Shown piece after piece: positions 22,458-33,490 of a stretch of DNA of 64,000 nucleotides. The stretch comes from Perognathus longimembris pacificus (taxonomy: Eukaryota > Chordata > Mammalia > Rodentia > Heteromyidae). The stretch lies in contig NC_063174.1 in the NCBI RefSeq assembly GCF_023159225.1, positions 35,041,691 through 35,105,690 on the forward strand. The letters are read 5' to 3'. Every line of letters begins with the position of its first letter. The stretch's first letter is position 1. The notes below the pieces were generated by a model. The model was not told the origin of the DNA and did no database searches. It saw nothing but the letters and a program-made list of their open reading frames with translations. Position numbers and translations under genes: made by a program.

Positions 22458-22833
22458 GGAAGAATTTTATGTCAGTCATTTAACTATACTGTTAACATAA
22501 ACAATCTGATACTTAAACTAGGTAAAGATGAGTTGAAGACATGAAAGTAAAAGGTAGTTTCATATTTGAAAAATTTGAGAATTCAGGAAAAAAATTGAGC
22601 AAAATAAAAACAAAAGTAAAATATTCTTTTTTCTGTTTCTATATATTCATTTTAAGATCTCTTATGTCTTTGTTATACCATCAAATGGTTATATGCTTCT
22701 TTCCTTGATTAAAAGTAGTCATTTTAGTACATATTGAACTCTTACATTCTCTTTCATAAACTCTCCATTCCCTACCATTACCTTTTAGTTGCTAGTAATT
22801 TAGTTAATTCAGTTCCTAAGGAACTGTAGTCTT

Positions 22834-23038
22834 TTTTTTTTTTTTTTGGCCAGTCCTGGGCCTTGGACTCAGGGTCTGAGCACTGTCCCTGGCTTCCTTT
22901 TTGCTCAAGGCTAGCACTCTGCCACTTGAGCCACAGCGCCACTTCTGGCCGTTTTCTGTATATGTGGTGCTGGGGAATCGAACCCAGGGCCTCATGTATA
23001 CGAGGCAAGCTCTCTTACCACTAGGCCGTATCCCCAGT
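22834..23038 (-). mobile_element. IDL-Geo SINE, standard subfamily
   Basis: 14-bp duplication GGAACTGTAGTCTT at 22820-22833 and 23039-23052. The 5' end of the SINE is shortened by a few bases ('ccccag' then the duplication). Confidence 0.9.
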
Positions 23039-23652
23039 GGAACTGTAGTCTTAAAGTATCTTTGACATTTAATGTCTGTAGCCTCCTGTAAAAATTTTTG
23101 CAAAGAAAGGGTCCACCATTTCACTGTAATATATTCATAAATGTTTAATAACCCCATTGAAAAGATATTCCTTTTTAGTCAAATCATTAGGCTTAAAAGA
23201 CAAAAATCTTCTGCTCCAGAGTATCTTTAAAAAACTTTTACAGCTAACTTTAGAAGACAGTTAGGCTGTTTTATGAAGGAAAAAAGATCTGAGAAGTTAT
23301 ACTGATTGTGTTTCTGACATGTAGTAGGCAATTGGGAAAGTTAAAAAAATTGTTAAGACTTTTTTTCTTAGCATATATTATATTTCACTGTTCCATACAT
23401 ATAAACAATGCAGTGCATCCTTGTTAGTCTATTATTTTCCCTTTACCCCCTTCTTTAAATGATTTCAACAAGTTTTATTGTTCAATTTTCATACGTATGT
23501 ACTTTGACAATATTCACTCTGGCTCTCCATCTACAATTACCTTTACCTGTAACCCACTGATACCCATACAAAAAAGCCTGTTTTACTTTCCTGTCATTCT
23601 TTTTTTTTAGTGTATATTAATTATACCACATGTTTTCATCATGCTATTTTTT

Positions 23653-23847
23653 TTTGGCCAGTCCTGGGCCTTAGACTCAGGGCCTGAGCACTGTCCCTGG
23701 CTTCCTTTTGCTCAAGGCTAGCACTCTGCCACTTGAGCCACAGCGCCACTTCTGGCCGTTTTCTATATATGTGGTGCTGGGGAATCGAACCCAGGGCCTC
23801 ATGTATACGAGGCAAGCTCTCTTGCCACTAGGCCATATCCCCAGCCC
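23653..23847 (-). mobile_element. IDL-Geo SINE, standard subfamily
   Basis: Flanked by TCATCATGCTATTTT (about 23637-23651) and TCATCATGGTATTTT (23848-23862), a duplication with one substitution. Short T tail. Confidence 0.88.
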
Positions 23848-24305
23848 TCATCATGGTATTTTTGAGTGTGCATATATTTAATCAGAATTACTCACTTGGT
23901 TGTTTGTGCTCTCTCCATTTTCCTTTGCCCCCCTCATCACTGGCTTTCAGTGAAATACCTTAGTCTCTCTTTATTCATAAACACAGTGTTGCTTGCTATT
24001 GCTCATTCTTTGTTATTCTTTTCCTCCCCCTCTTCTCTGTCATCCCTTCAAACAGTTCTATAGTTACAATAGTGTTCTATGTATCACTCTCTATGTAAAG
24101 ATATACATGGATATATATACACATACAAGATTATAGATCTATCTATATATACATTCATACAAGTATGTATGTATAAATGCATGTGTGGATGTATATCTTC
24201 AGAGTCTAGATTCCATAAAAGAGTGAAAACATGGTATTTGACTTGTGTGTTGTTTATCTTGGGCAACATAATGATCTCCAGTGCCATTTACTTTCCTTCA
24301 AATGA

Positions 24306-24319
24306 TATACTTTCATCTA

Positions 24320-24350
<31 letters not shown>

Positions 24351-24540
24351 GTCTATTTGTTGTCAAAGTGATGTACAGAAAAGTTACAGTTTCATAGTAA
24401 GGCAGTGAGTACATTTCTTATCAAACTTGTTACCTCCTCCCTTATTTTCTCCCAATTCCTCCCCGAATTCCATCCCCCTCGCCCAGTTGTGCAATTGGTT
24501 TACAGCATTGTCTTGTAAGTATTGCAATACTTTTTTTTTA
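24306..24540 (-). mobile_element. short L1 3' end with (TCTG)n tail
   Basis: 24358-24530 resembles the terminal L1 3' UTR, including the C-rich (minus-strand G-rich) block. The tail side is a (TCTG/TCTA)n microsatellite at 24313-24357. It splits the antisense L1 at 24305 / 24541. Confidence 0.6.
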
Positions 24541-25373
24541 AATGACTGAGTCCTATTGCATGGTATTAGGTACTACATTTTCTTTATTCATTGATTATTG
24601 GACATAATATTTGCCTAATGTGAATAAAGCTGCAGTGAACATGGCTATGCAAGTATCTTTCTTGTATCTTGATTTAGACCCCTTTGGATATATACTTAAG
24701 AGTGGTGGGGGTCATAAATTAATTTAATTTTATGAGGATCCTCCATACTGATTCCATAATGACTGTACTAACTTACATTATAGCAGTATATGAGGGGACC
24801 CTTCTCCCTCTACTCCTCCCAGCATTGTTATTGTTTATTTTCTCAGTGCTGGACATTCTGTCTAGGATGAAATCAAAGTTTAGCAAAGATTTGATTTATA
24901 TATGCTTTGTGGCTGAATGTGGTGACTTTTCTTCATCTATCAGCCATTTTATTTTTTTCTGCAACTATCTATTCACTTGCCTATTTATTCAATTATTTGT
25001 TCTTTTGCTGTTTAATATTTTTATCTCATTGTATATTCAGAGTATTAATCCTTTATTCATTCAGTATCTCATAGGGAAAGTTTTATTTTTAAGTCTATAT
25101 TTTTCTAGCCTGAATTTATATTTCACATACTGTGTTAACTTATTGTATACTACTTGTTAATTAGACTGCTAGATTGACATCCTTGAGGGACGCAGTAAGA
25201 CATTTTTATCTTTTTTGTTCACTTGAAGAAGTCATCCTACTAGTTAGTAATCATTTGTTTTTTATTTCTTTTCTGAACTGGAGATAATTTGAGCCTTACA
25301 GCCTTTAAGGATGTTTATAGACTCCTAAATATTTTCTAGTGTAAAGCCAATGATGTCACAGTTTGTAAGAAAT

Positions 25374-25918
25374 GACAGAGAAACATATCTTCCATGGTTT
25401 CCCTCATTGGTAACAATTAGTATATGTCTAGGATAGTCCTAGCTGAGGATTGTAATAGCTCAGTAGCTATGCACATATGATCATGTGAGATGAAGCTAAG
25501 TGAAATGAATGCCAAGATATGGAAACAAGAGGTTTTTCCATTGTTGTTATTTTTAATGTACCATGTGAAACTATTTCCTTTTTCTTTCATGTTTTTCCCT
25601 ATGCCCCTATTGTCACTGTAATGCATATATGTTTATCTGAATTAGAGAAGGGAAGGGGAACATCAAAATGGTGAGACAAAGGATAAAGGGTGAGCCAATG
25701 CAACAGCAATAATAACAAGGCAATATGTTGGAAATTAACTGTACAACTTGGGGGGGGGACTTGGGGGAAGGGCAGGTGGGAGAAAAATGAAGAGGGGGTT
25801 ACAAGTATGACAAGAAATGTACTCAATACTTTACGTATGTAAGTTACAGTTACACATGTAACTGTAACACCTCTATACATTACCTTGACAACAAAATTAA
25901 ATTTAAAAAACGACAAGG
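25374..25918 (+). mobile_element. L1 3' UTR, plus strand
   Basis: Plus-strand L1 tail: 'ggtttccctcattggtaacaa' (start of UTR), a middle region homologous to 29170-29300, a G-rich tract at 25752-25782, then the 'acaagaaatgtactcaatac' terminal block and A tail. Older than the 29140 copy. Confidence 0.7.
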
Positions 25919-26044
25919 TTGAAGATGATTATTAAGGAGTGTAGGACAGGTTCTTTGGAACTATTTAATCTTTATGCTGACTTTGGAGGTTAAACTGAAT
26001 ATGTACGAGACTAGCCAAAAGATGTTGCTGGGGTGATTGTCTTT

Positions 26045-26438
26045 ATTTTATTATTTTATTTTTTTAAGCATTTTCCACCATTTACTCTTGTTATAAAAAA
26101 TAGTTCAACTCTTCTTGCAAAACAAAAACAAGATAGTACATACTGGACACATACATCACATTTTTCTTCCTATCCTTTAGCCTACCCCCACCCCACCAAA
26201 AGAGACCAGAAAGAAAAAAAAGAAAAGAAAAACGCACGCACGCACGCACACACACACACAAAGATGAAACAACTCTACCTGACCACATTCACAGAAAATG
26301 ACACCAGATTACTCTACAAAACACAAGAAGGTGTCATGGGCTCTGTGTTCCAAGGATTCTTGTCCATGTCGTGAACGAGGTAAGTAACCATCATTGAAGA
26401 TGGTGTGTGCTAAATCAAAACCTAACTCCAACACTTGT
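26045..26438 (-). pseudogene. probable processed retrocopy of an unidentified mRNA
   Basis: A 394-bp insert bounded by a perfect 14-bp duplication GGGTGATTGTCTTT (26031-26044 and 26439-26452), with an A/T-rich AATAAAAT-type tail at its left end, so transcribed from the minus strand. One frame stays open from the truncated 5' edge (26437) for 42 codons to a TAA at 26309-26311. The rest would be 3' UTR, including a CACG/CA microsatellite at 26232-26261. I do not recognise the protein. A 42-codon open frame alone is weak evidence of coding origin (it occurs by chance in roughly one frame in eight); the insertion structure is the stronger evidence. It could instead derive from a non-coding RNA or a repeat that I do not know. 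Confidence 0.6.
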
Positions 26439-26666
26439 GGGTGATTGTCTTTAAAACAGTGTGTTTGAATTATATTTTCAGATGAAACTCCAAACAGGAG
26501 TGCAGGGCATATCTGGAAATTCAGTGTATGTCATCTCATTAAGATATATAATTATTATCTTTCAGCAGGATTCTGCCATGAACAAATTTGTAGGGCATGA
26601 CTTCAGGTCTCCTAGATACAGTACTGGCAAGGAAAAGAAGTGAATATCAAGGCAAAATCCAAACTT

Positions 26667-26870
26667 AGAATTAGGGATTGAACCCACAGGGCCTTTTGCT
26701 GTTGGTGGATAAGCATTCTGCCATTGGAACTATACTAGTCCTTTAGTTCTTGTGTGTGTGCGTGTATGCATGTACATGTGTTTTAGAGATAGGATTTTTC
26801 TAATTTTGCTCAGACTTTTTGAAAGATAGATGTTCCTGCTTCCTCCTCCTGAGCAGCAGAGATATTACAG
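26667..26870 (-). repeat. old composite SINE, degraded
   Basis: Minus-strand tRNA-like module (26667-26745, 'attgaacccacagggcc') followed by a degraded 7SL-like module with a TG-rich patch (26752-26780). Confidence 0.45.
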
Positions 26871-27364
26871 TTTCTGTGACTCTTGGAATCATGAGCATAT
26901 AGGGTTAGAGGTGGAGCAATATTATGGTCTTGAGGGTGGCATCTCTCAGACTTCTGGGATACTGAGACTTAGGATTTCTGTTAAAATCTCTTAAGGAATT
27001 TTGTAGATCTTTGACTATGAGGCATTGTAGGTTCTTAGTAAACATTTTGATAAATAAAGATTATCACCCATATTACTTGTTCATTAATTTAATCCCATTT
27101 TAGGTTAAGTGAATTATTTCCTATATGGAACTACTACATTAACTTCAGGACTTGAATGTAACAGTTTATAGGCCTTACTGGTATTACTTTTGTTCATTGA
27201 ATATATCTATGCTTAGTAGATAATAATTGAATATATTATAACTGAATATTATGCTTAATAAATTTATTTTGTGCCTTTGTTAAAAAGATGTCTTTTGGGT
27301 TACTCATGTACTATGAAATCTCTAAATGAGTGCTGTTGGGTATATTAAAAAGTATGATATAGAG

Positions 27365-27462
27365 ACTGGGGCTAGTGTTTAAGTGGTAGAGTTCTCCTTA
27401 GCAAGTAGAAGGCCCTGGGTTCAAACAAATCCTAGTACTCTCTCTGCCCACAAAAGAGTAGG
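27365..27462 (+). repeat. ID-like tRNA-derived module
   Basis: 'ggggctagtgtttaagtggtag' A-box region, 'gccctgggttcaaa' B-box region, and a short 3' end near 'tgcccacaaaaga'. Confidence 0.55.
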
Positions 27463-27474
27463 TTCTTTAGGCCT

Positions 27475-27790
27475 TGCATTGTGACTTATATCTATAACCA
27501 AGTTACTTGGAGAAAGAGATTGGGAGGGAGGTAGAAGTTTAGAGACAGTATAGGTAAAAAGTTAGTTGGATTCTCTCTCAACTATGCATGGTAGTGCGTG
27601 TCTGTCATCCTATCTATGCTTCCTGCATAGATAGAAAGTATAAAAAGGATTGATTCCCTGGCTGGCCAAAGTATCAATTGGACATCTTATTTGAAAAATA
27701 TTAACGAGCAAAGGGTGAGAGGGACATTGCTCAAGTGGTAGAGCACCTTAGCTAGCAAGAGTAAGGCTTTGAGTTCTACCTTAATAGGAT
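27475..27790 (+). repeat. three-module SINE (7SL-7SL-tRNA-like)
   Basis: 7SL-like modules at about 27475-27588 and 27589-27705 and a tRNA-like module at 27706-27785 ('ttgctcaagtggtagagcac'). Strongly diverged. Confidence 0.5.
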
Positions 27791-27864
27791 TAGATAAACT
27801 CCGTTACTAGAGAGCTGAAGTAGTTAGCACATAGAAAGTTATGTAACTATGCTAATCAATAAAT

Positions 27865-28165
27865 GAAGAGTTCAAGTAGCAGTACTAAGGTTTGAACTCA
27901 AAACCTTTTACTTCTTAGGCTGGCACTCTGCTGCTTGAGACATGCCCCTATATCTTTTGGCTTTTTTTCTTCTAATAGAGTCTTGGGTTTTGCCCAGCCC
28001 AGTTTGGACAACAATCTTCCTATTTACACTTCCCACATAATTGGGATGACAAATACATTCCACTGCGCCTAGCTTTTTACTGATTGAGATGGGGTCTGAT
28101 GAACTTTTTTTTTCAAGTGGATTTGGTCTCAAACTAGCCTCCTGAATAGTTCGATTAAATTTGCA
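27865..28165 (-). repeat. three-module SINE, minus strand
   Basis: tRNA-like module (27875-27950), then two 7SL-like modules (27955-28075 and 28078-28165) in reverse order. Same plan as 8768-9092. Confidence 0.5.
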
Positions 28166-29139
28166 TGGTTTTACACCTGTAATTTCACATTTTAATTAGA
28201 AGATAATGACCAATTTAATTTTCCTTATTTCATTAATATTTAAAAATAATTTTACGTATTGAATTGCAGTGAGTGAAGAAGCTACAGTTGGAAAGAAATA
28301 AATGTATTACTAAAAATTTAACAATCAACACATTTAATATTTGATTGCCTTAGAACATTCATAAGAATGTTTAGAATATTGTTTAATATTTTTAGAAAAA
28401 GCCCATAATGTTTTAGTCTTATATGCTCTTTTCCCACTATGACATTTTAAGCCAGATTATAAGATCCATTTTGATTTAATGGGAACAGTGCCATCTACTG
28501 AGTCACCAACATGCTATAACACCTATTATTTCCAGAGGAAAAAAGAAGGAAAGTATGTTTATTCAGCTATTTTTATTTCTTATTTTAAGTTTAATTGCTT
28601 CTTTATTTGGTTTCAAAGGAAATTTTAATGAAAGAATGAGTAAGCAGGTGCTTTGATTCTAAAAATTTCCCTGGTTGGAAATAGCAATTGACTTTGAACT
28701 TTAAATACATTCTCTTTCTAGTACATTAAACAGATTGAATTCTATCAAAAGCCTACTTGCACTACTTATAGTATATATCACTTTATTATAATTCTATGTT
28801 TTCCTACATTTATTTTCCCTCTTTCTGAAACATCTTTTCTGCTTCCCAGGTCAAAAAATTTTGAATAACGACTTGAATTCTTACCTTTTAAACTCAGTCA
28901 TTTTTGAAAATTATGTGGATATTGCATCGTTAGTACTTGATTATAACGTGTTTATAAACATATGGTTACATTTGTCCTAAAAACGTATTTCTAAGAATGT
29001 AATATGCCTTTCCAAGAGTAAAAAATATTGAATAAAGTATATTGTTTTATGTACTGTATTGAAATTGAAATCATACTCAGCACATGTAAACAAGTATGTT
29101 TTACTTACAGTTTTAAAATTTGTTAATGCTGACTGATAA
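28166..29139. other. repeat-poor AT-rich stretch
   Basis: Almost 1 kb with no recognised repeat or ORF. It contains a perfect AP-1 consensus TGAGTCA (28499-28505) directly after 'gtgccatctac', which weakly resembles a reverse CTCF core. Confidence 0.4.
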
Positions 29140-29442
29140 TCTCTGTAATCTTATCTGAGTATATTGGAAACCGTGTTTACTGGTATTGGAAGTAGGAAAT
29201 TGAAAGGGAATACCAAATTTGAGAGCCACAGGGTAAAAAAAGAGAAACAACTACAAAAGCAATACTTACAAAACTGTTTGGTGTAAGTGAACTGAACACC
29301 TGGGGGGGGGGGGGAGGGAAAGGGGGGGAGGGAGGGGGGCACGAGGGACAAGGTAACAAACAGTACAAGAAATGTATCCAATGCGTAACGTATGAAACTG
29401 TAACCTCTCTGTACATCAGTTTGATAATAAAAATTTGAAAAA
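29140..29442 (+). mobile_element. 303-bp L1 3' UTR insertion with G-rich tract
   Basis: Flanked by a 25-bp perfect duplication (29115-29139 and 29443-29467, beginning AAAATTTGTTAATG). Inside: L1 3' UTR, a G-rich purine tract at 29302-29339, the conserved 'gtacaagaaatgtatccaa' terminal block and a short A tail. No ORF2 remains. Confidence 0.92.
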
Positions 29443-29718
29443 AAAATTTGTTAATGCTGACTGATAAAACTTATGTTTAAATACCTGTTAATAATTAAAA
29501 AGATGTCATTAAAAAGTTGTTCTTTCTCAAGAACTATGCACCAGTAAATCTATTGGTGTGTTGTGGAATTGGTTATATACAACTTGAAAGGTAAAACTGT
29601 TACTACCATTATTATGTTAAATTATAATAGATATTATTTTTCTTTGTCCAAAAAGGGTTTCCATTTAACAGGCCCTTTCCTCCTAACACACTCACTATTA
29701 CACTTTAAAAATAAATTT

Positions 29719-29932
29719 CTAGCTAGGCACTAGTAACTCACACCTAGCTAGTCAGGAGGCTGAGATCTCAGGATCATGGTTTGAAGTCAACTCAGGCAAG
29801 AAAAATTAGTGAGATTCCTATCGCCAGTTAGCCACCCCAAAAGCCAGAAGTGAAACTATGGCTCAAGTGGTAGAGCACTAGCAAATAAGCTCGGGGACAG
29901 TACTAGGTCCTGAGTTTAAGCCCCGAGACACA
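29719..29932 (+). repeat. B1-dID composite SINE
   Basis: 7SL-like arm (29719-29840; a short gap in the Pol III A/B region near 29744) and ID-like arm (29845-29925, 'tatggctcaagtggtagagc'). Confidence 0.75.
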
Positions 29933-30372
29933 TACAAAGAATAATACATTTCTTAGTTGAAAACTAAAAATTATAAACTTTGATTACAAAATGATGTTTT
30001 TAAATATGTATAATTATGGATTAACTAATCTTACTTTGTGATAAGAACACTTAAATATACTTAAGCAATTTCAAATATGGAACATTTTATTCATTATTCA
30101 TCAAGATAGACAGTACATCTCTTGAATTTATTTTTCCTTTCTATCAGAAATTTGGTATTCTTTGGCTAACATCTCTTTTATTCTTATTTCCTACCTAGGA
30201 AAACAACATTTTCCTCGCCTCCTATTGAGTCTTGATTTTTGAGATTTCACGTATATATGTATATATACAAATACACATATATACATAAAGTTACATGACA
30301 TTTGTCATCATGTGCTTGGCTTATTTACCATTCAAATTCATTCATATTGTCACAAAGATAGGATTCCCTTCA

Positions 30373-30583
30373 ATTTTTTTTTTTTTTTTTTTTGCCAGTC
30401 CTGGGGCTTGGACTCAGGGCCTGAGCACTGTCCCTGGCTTCTTTTTGCTCAAGGCTAGCACTCTGCCACTTGAGCCACAGCGTCACTTCTGGCCATTTTC
30501 TGTATATGTGGTGCTGGGGAATCGAACCCAGGGCTTCATGTATACGAGGCAAGCGCTCTTGCCACTAGGCCATATCCCCAGCT
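30373..30583 (-). mobile_element. IDL-Geo SINE, standard subfamily
   Basis: T run at 30376-30393, flanked by 'tcccttcaattttt' and 'tcccttctattttt', an imperfect duplication. Inserted in an antisense L1. Confidence 0.85.
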
Positions 30584-30904
30584 CTCCCTTCTATTTTTAA
30601 AACCTGATTGTACTTTATTGTGTATACATACCATATTTTCTTTATCCTGTTTATTTGGTATATTGGTTATCTGAATAATACTGAAATGATCATAGGCATC
30701 AAGTTACCTCATCAACCTACTGATTTTGTAGACATTGAATATATGCCCAGAACTGGAATCCCTGGGTAATATAGTAGTTGTATTTTTAATTTTTGAGGAA
30801 TCTCCAAAATACCAAATTTCTATAGCTCGTACCAGCATAGCAGTGGTGTGAAAAGGTGTTTTTTTCTCCACATCTTTTTCTTTATTTATTACCTTCCCTC
30901 TTTT

Positions 30905-31217
30905 CTTCTTTTCTTCCCTCCCTCCCTCCCTCCTTCCCTCCCTCCCTCCCTCCCTTCCTCCCTCCCTTCCTTCCTTCCTTCCTTCCTCCCCCCGCCCCCT
31001 TTCTCTTTCTTTCTTTCATTCTTTTGCCAGTCCTGGGCTTGAACTCAGGGCCTGAGTACGGTCCCTGGCTTCTTTTTTGCTCAAGGCTTAGCACTCTACC
31101 ACCTGAGTCACAGCACCACTTCTGATTTATCCTATATATATGTGGTGCTGAGGAATCAAACTTAGGGCTGCATGTATGCGAGGCAAGCACTCTACCACTA
31201 GGCCATATTCCCAGCCC
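30905..31217 (-). mobile_element. IDL-Geo SINE with tail expanded to a GGAA microsatellite
   Basis: SINE body at 31024-31217. Its tail side (30905-31020) is a TTCC/CTCC repeat (GGAA/GGGA on the SINE strand). The 14-bp duplication ACCTTCCCTCTTTT lies at 30891-30904 and 31218-31231, so it encloses both body and microsatellite. Confidence 0.88.
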
Positions 31218-31284
31218 ACCTTCCCTCTTTTTGATCACAACCATTACTATTCAACTTTTATCATTCAGCAGATAACCTTTGTCC

Positions 31285-31521
31285 TGACATTATGGTCCTG
31301 GGGCTTGAATTCAGGGCCTGGACACTGTCCATGAGCTTCTTTTTCTCAAGAGTAGCATTTTACCACTGGAGCCAGAGTTGCACTTCTGTTTTTGTTGTTT
31401 TTGGCAGTTACTGGAGATAAGAGTTTCACAAACTTTCTTGCCTTGGGCTGACTTCAAACCTGATACTCAGATCTCAGACTCCTAATTAGCTAGGATTATA
31501 GGTCTGAGCCACTAGCACCAG
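31285..31521 (-). repeat. B1-dID composite SINE
   Basis: ID-like arm (31290-31385, 'taccactggagccagagttg') then B1-like arm ending 'ggattataggtctgagccac'. Standard dimer, moderately diverged. Confidence 0.75.
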
Positions 31522-31524
31522 CTA

Positions 31525-31526
<2 letters not shown>

Positions 31527-31563
<37 letters not shown>
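31527..31563. repeat. (TG)n microsatellite
   Basis: About 18 TG units directly beside the 5' end of the preceding SINE. Confidence 0.95.
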
Positions 31564-31566
<3 letters not shown>

Positions 31567-32119
31567 AAATTACATTAACAAGTCAATAAATAGAACTTTT
31601 TATCAAGAAAAAAGCTATCTGTGATTTTCAACATCTTTAAAATGAACTTATGGCCTTTTGGATGTTTCTTATGAGAAATGTTTATTCAGGTCTTCTGCCC
31701 TGTTTAAAAAATTGGACAATTTGTTGTTGGGCTCTTTATTTTTCTGAGTTCTTTATATATTTTAGATTAAACTCTTATCAAATGTATAGTTTACAAATCT
31801 ATTCTCCATGTTGTCTTTTCATTCTATTGATTAAGATATTTACAGTACACAAGCTTTTTACTGTTATAAATGCTACTTTTCTATTCTTGCCTTTGGCTTT
31901 GGGAGACATATCAAAAAAAAAAAAAGCACTGCCTAACAAATGTGAGATACCCATTTCATTGTCTTCTAGTGAGTATATAGTTGCAAGTTTTATATTTATG
32001 TAAGTTTTAACTCACTTTTTATTGTTTTTATATATAAAGTGAGAAAATAGTCTTAATTTCATTCTTCACATTGTTTTCCAGTATATATGTATCTATGTAT
32101 GTATGTGTACATGTATATG

Positions 32120-32790
32120 TATACTAATGGAGTTTGAACTCAGGGCTTTAAACTTGCTAGACTGATCTACCATTTGAGCCACTCCTCTAACACAGTTGTT
32201 TTGTTTTTTGTTTTCTTTTTCTTTTTCTTTTTTGTCAGTTATGGGGCTTGAACTCAGGTCCTGGGCACTGTCCCTGGACTTTTTTACTCAAGGCTAGTGC
32301 TCTATCACTTCCTGCTTCCAGTTTTCTGATGGTTAATTGGGGATAAGAATGTCGCGGACTTTCCTGCTCAGGCTGGCTTTGAACTGTGTTCCTCAGATCG
32401 CAACCTCCTGAGTAGCTAGGATTATAGGTATAACCCTTCAACCCAGTTTTTTTGTTGACTGTTTTGAGATAAAGTCTAGCTTCATGCTTGGGCATATATA
32501 TAAAATATACATTTACTTTAGGTTCCCATTTGTTGCTGGAATAATAGGCTCATGACAGTGTATCTAGCTTCCATCCATGAAAATGTACTCTTCTGCCCAG
32601 GCTGGCCTGGAACCATGTCTCACCCATCCTTAGCCTTCATTGCAAGTTGGGATGACAGGTGTGGGCCACTGCATCTTTGATATGGGTTCAGAAGGGGTCT
32701 TGCTGTGCTGGCCTCAAACTGTGATCTTTCCAATCTCTTTCCAAGTAGCGAGATTACAGGTGTGTGAGCCCCTGGTGCCTACACCCCCCC
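32120..32790 (-). repeat. three-module SINE interrupted by a B1-dID
   Basis: tRNA-like module at 32128-32200, B1-dID insertion at 32230-32450, then 7SL-like modules at about 32452-32560, 32561-32675 and 32676-32790. The outer element is older than the dimer inside it. Confidence 0.5.
32230..32450 (-). repeat. B1-dID composite SINE (nested)
   Basis: ID-like arm 32235-32325 with a small deletion ('tatcacttcctgcttcc'), B1-like arm to about 32447 ('ggattataggtataaccc'). Confidence 0.7.
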
Positions 32791-32819
32791 TCCCCCCTCC
32801 ATCTTTCTATTTATTTCTG

Positions 32820-33155
32820 AATAATGAACAGAAGTTTATCATTTCACATTTCTGGAGGTAGTATTGTCCCAAGATGAAGGACTAAATTTTGTTGAAGGCC
32901 CTTTTATAGTAGAAGGTATACGTGGTGAAAAAGAGCCAGATGGAGCCTGAGCCAGTCACTCTTAGCAATAAATCTGTTCCTGCCATAACAGTATTTATTT
33001 ATTCCTGAGAGTAGAGCTCTCATAACTTAAACACCTCTTAAAGGCTTCATCTCACAATACTGCTGTATTGGTAAGTGTGTGTGTGTGTGTGTGCGCACGC
33101 GCGTGTGTGTATAACTTCTAATATAACTTTTGTGAACATATTCAAACCATAGCAA
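32820..33155. repeat. old LTR- or DNA-transposon-like repeat, family not assigned
   Basis: 'acatttctggaggtagtat...' through 'cacctcttaaaggcttcatc' to 'attcaaaccatagcaag' recalls a widespread mammalian interspersed repeat, but I cannot name it safely. Holds a TG/CG alternating microsatellite at 33074-33113 (potential Z-DNA). Confidence 0.4.
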
Positions 33156-33159
33156 GCAG

Positions 33160-33490
33160 GCTTGGAACGTCAGCTGCAAAAATAGGCCTAATTGTTGAAT
33201 TACAGAGCCAGCATAAAATCTGGGTTTACATAAGAGGTCCTGGAGTCTGGGCTTGGTTGAGTTGAATTCTGGAATCTACTAAGTAATCTTAAACTCTAGG
33301 TCTGCTGGACCAGGGGGGACTCAGGTACTAGCCTGAGGCATGGGACTGGCCCAGTTCCAGAGCTACAGTCTGGGCTCCTGGATGCTGACATATAGTACAT
33401 TGGCATTTGGGACCTCCAGGAACCTTATTCCATAGTGTTGAGCCCTGATCCTGGGTCTATGGGGATAGCCCAGAGGCTAGGACTATAGAG
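33160..33490. other. GC-richer, internally repetitive stretch
   Basis: Several 'gggcty' / 'cctggagtctgggct' / 'gtctgggctcctgg' near-repeats in about 330 bp, unlike the AT-rich surroundings. Perhaps the GC-rich part of an old LTR. No ORF. Confidence 0.35.

Larger units (their letters stand above)
23450..25165 (-). mobile_element. old L1, antisense
   Basis: 3' UTR (about 23450-24235), then the ORF2 3' half ('gtgaataaagctgcagtgaac' near 24621, 'ctccatactgattccataat' near 24741) to about 25165. The 142-codon plus frame at 24732-25160 is an antisense shadow of this. Interrupted by an IDL-Geo and by a later L1 3' end. Confidence 0.65.
30590..32060 (-). mobile_element. old L1, antisense, with several SINE insertions
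   Basis: ORF2 3'-half sequence on the minus strand at 30590-30890 and 31565-32060 (e.g. 'gagttctttatatattttag' near 31746). Between these lie an IDL-Geo with an expanded tail, a B1-dID and a TG microsatellite. No intact frame. Confidence 0.6.

Noticed and set aside
24313..24357. Regular TCTG/TCTA array as a possible CRISPR-like or minisatellite array
   Set aside because: Simple 4-bp microsatellite at an L1 tail; no spacers, and the context is a mammalian genome.
24732..25160. 142-codon plus-strand frame resembling a hydrophobic membrane protein
   Set aside because: It is the reverse complement of an old L1 ORF2, where T-rich antisense sequence gives Leu/Phe/Ile-rich translations.
30905..31020. 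Possible Ser/Pro-rich protein across the CTTC-rich array
   Set aside because: Three frames give Leu/Pro/Ser-only products from the microsatellite; no start context or domain.
33160..33490. GC-richer internally repetitive stretch as a possible CpG island or promoter
   Set aside because: Few CpGs despite the higher GC content, no ORF or exon nearby, and the short near-repeats look like an old LTR.
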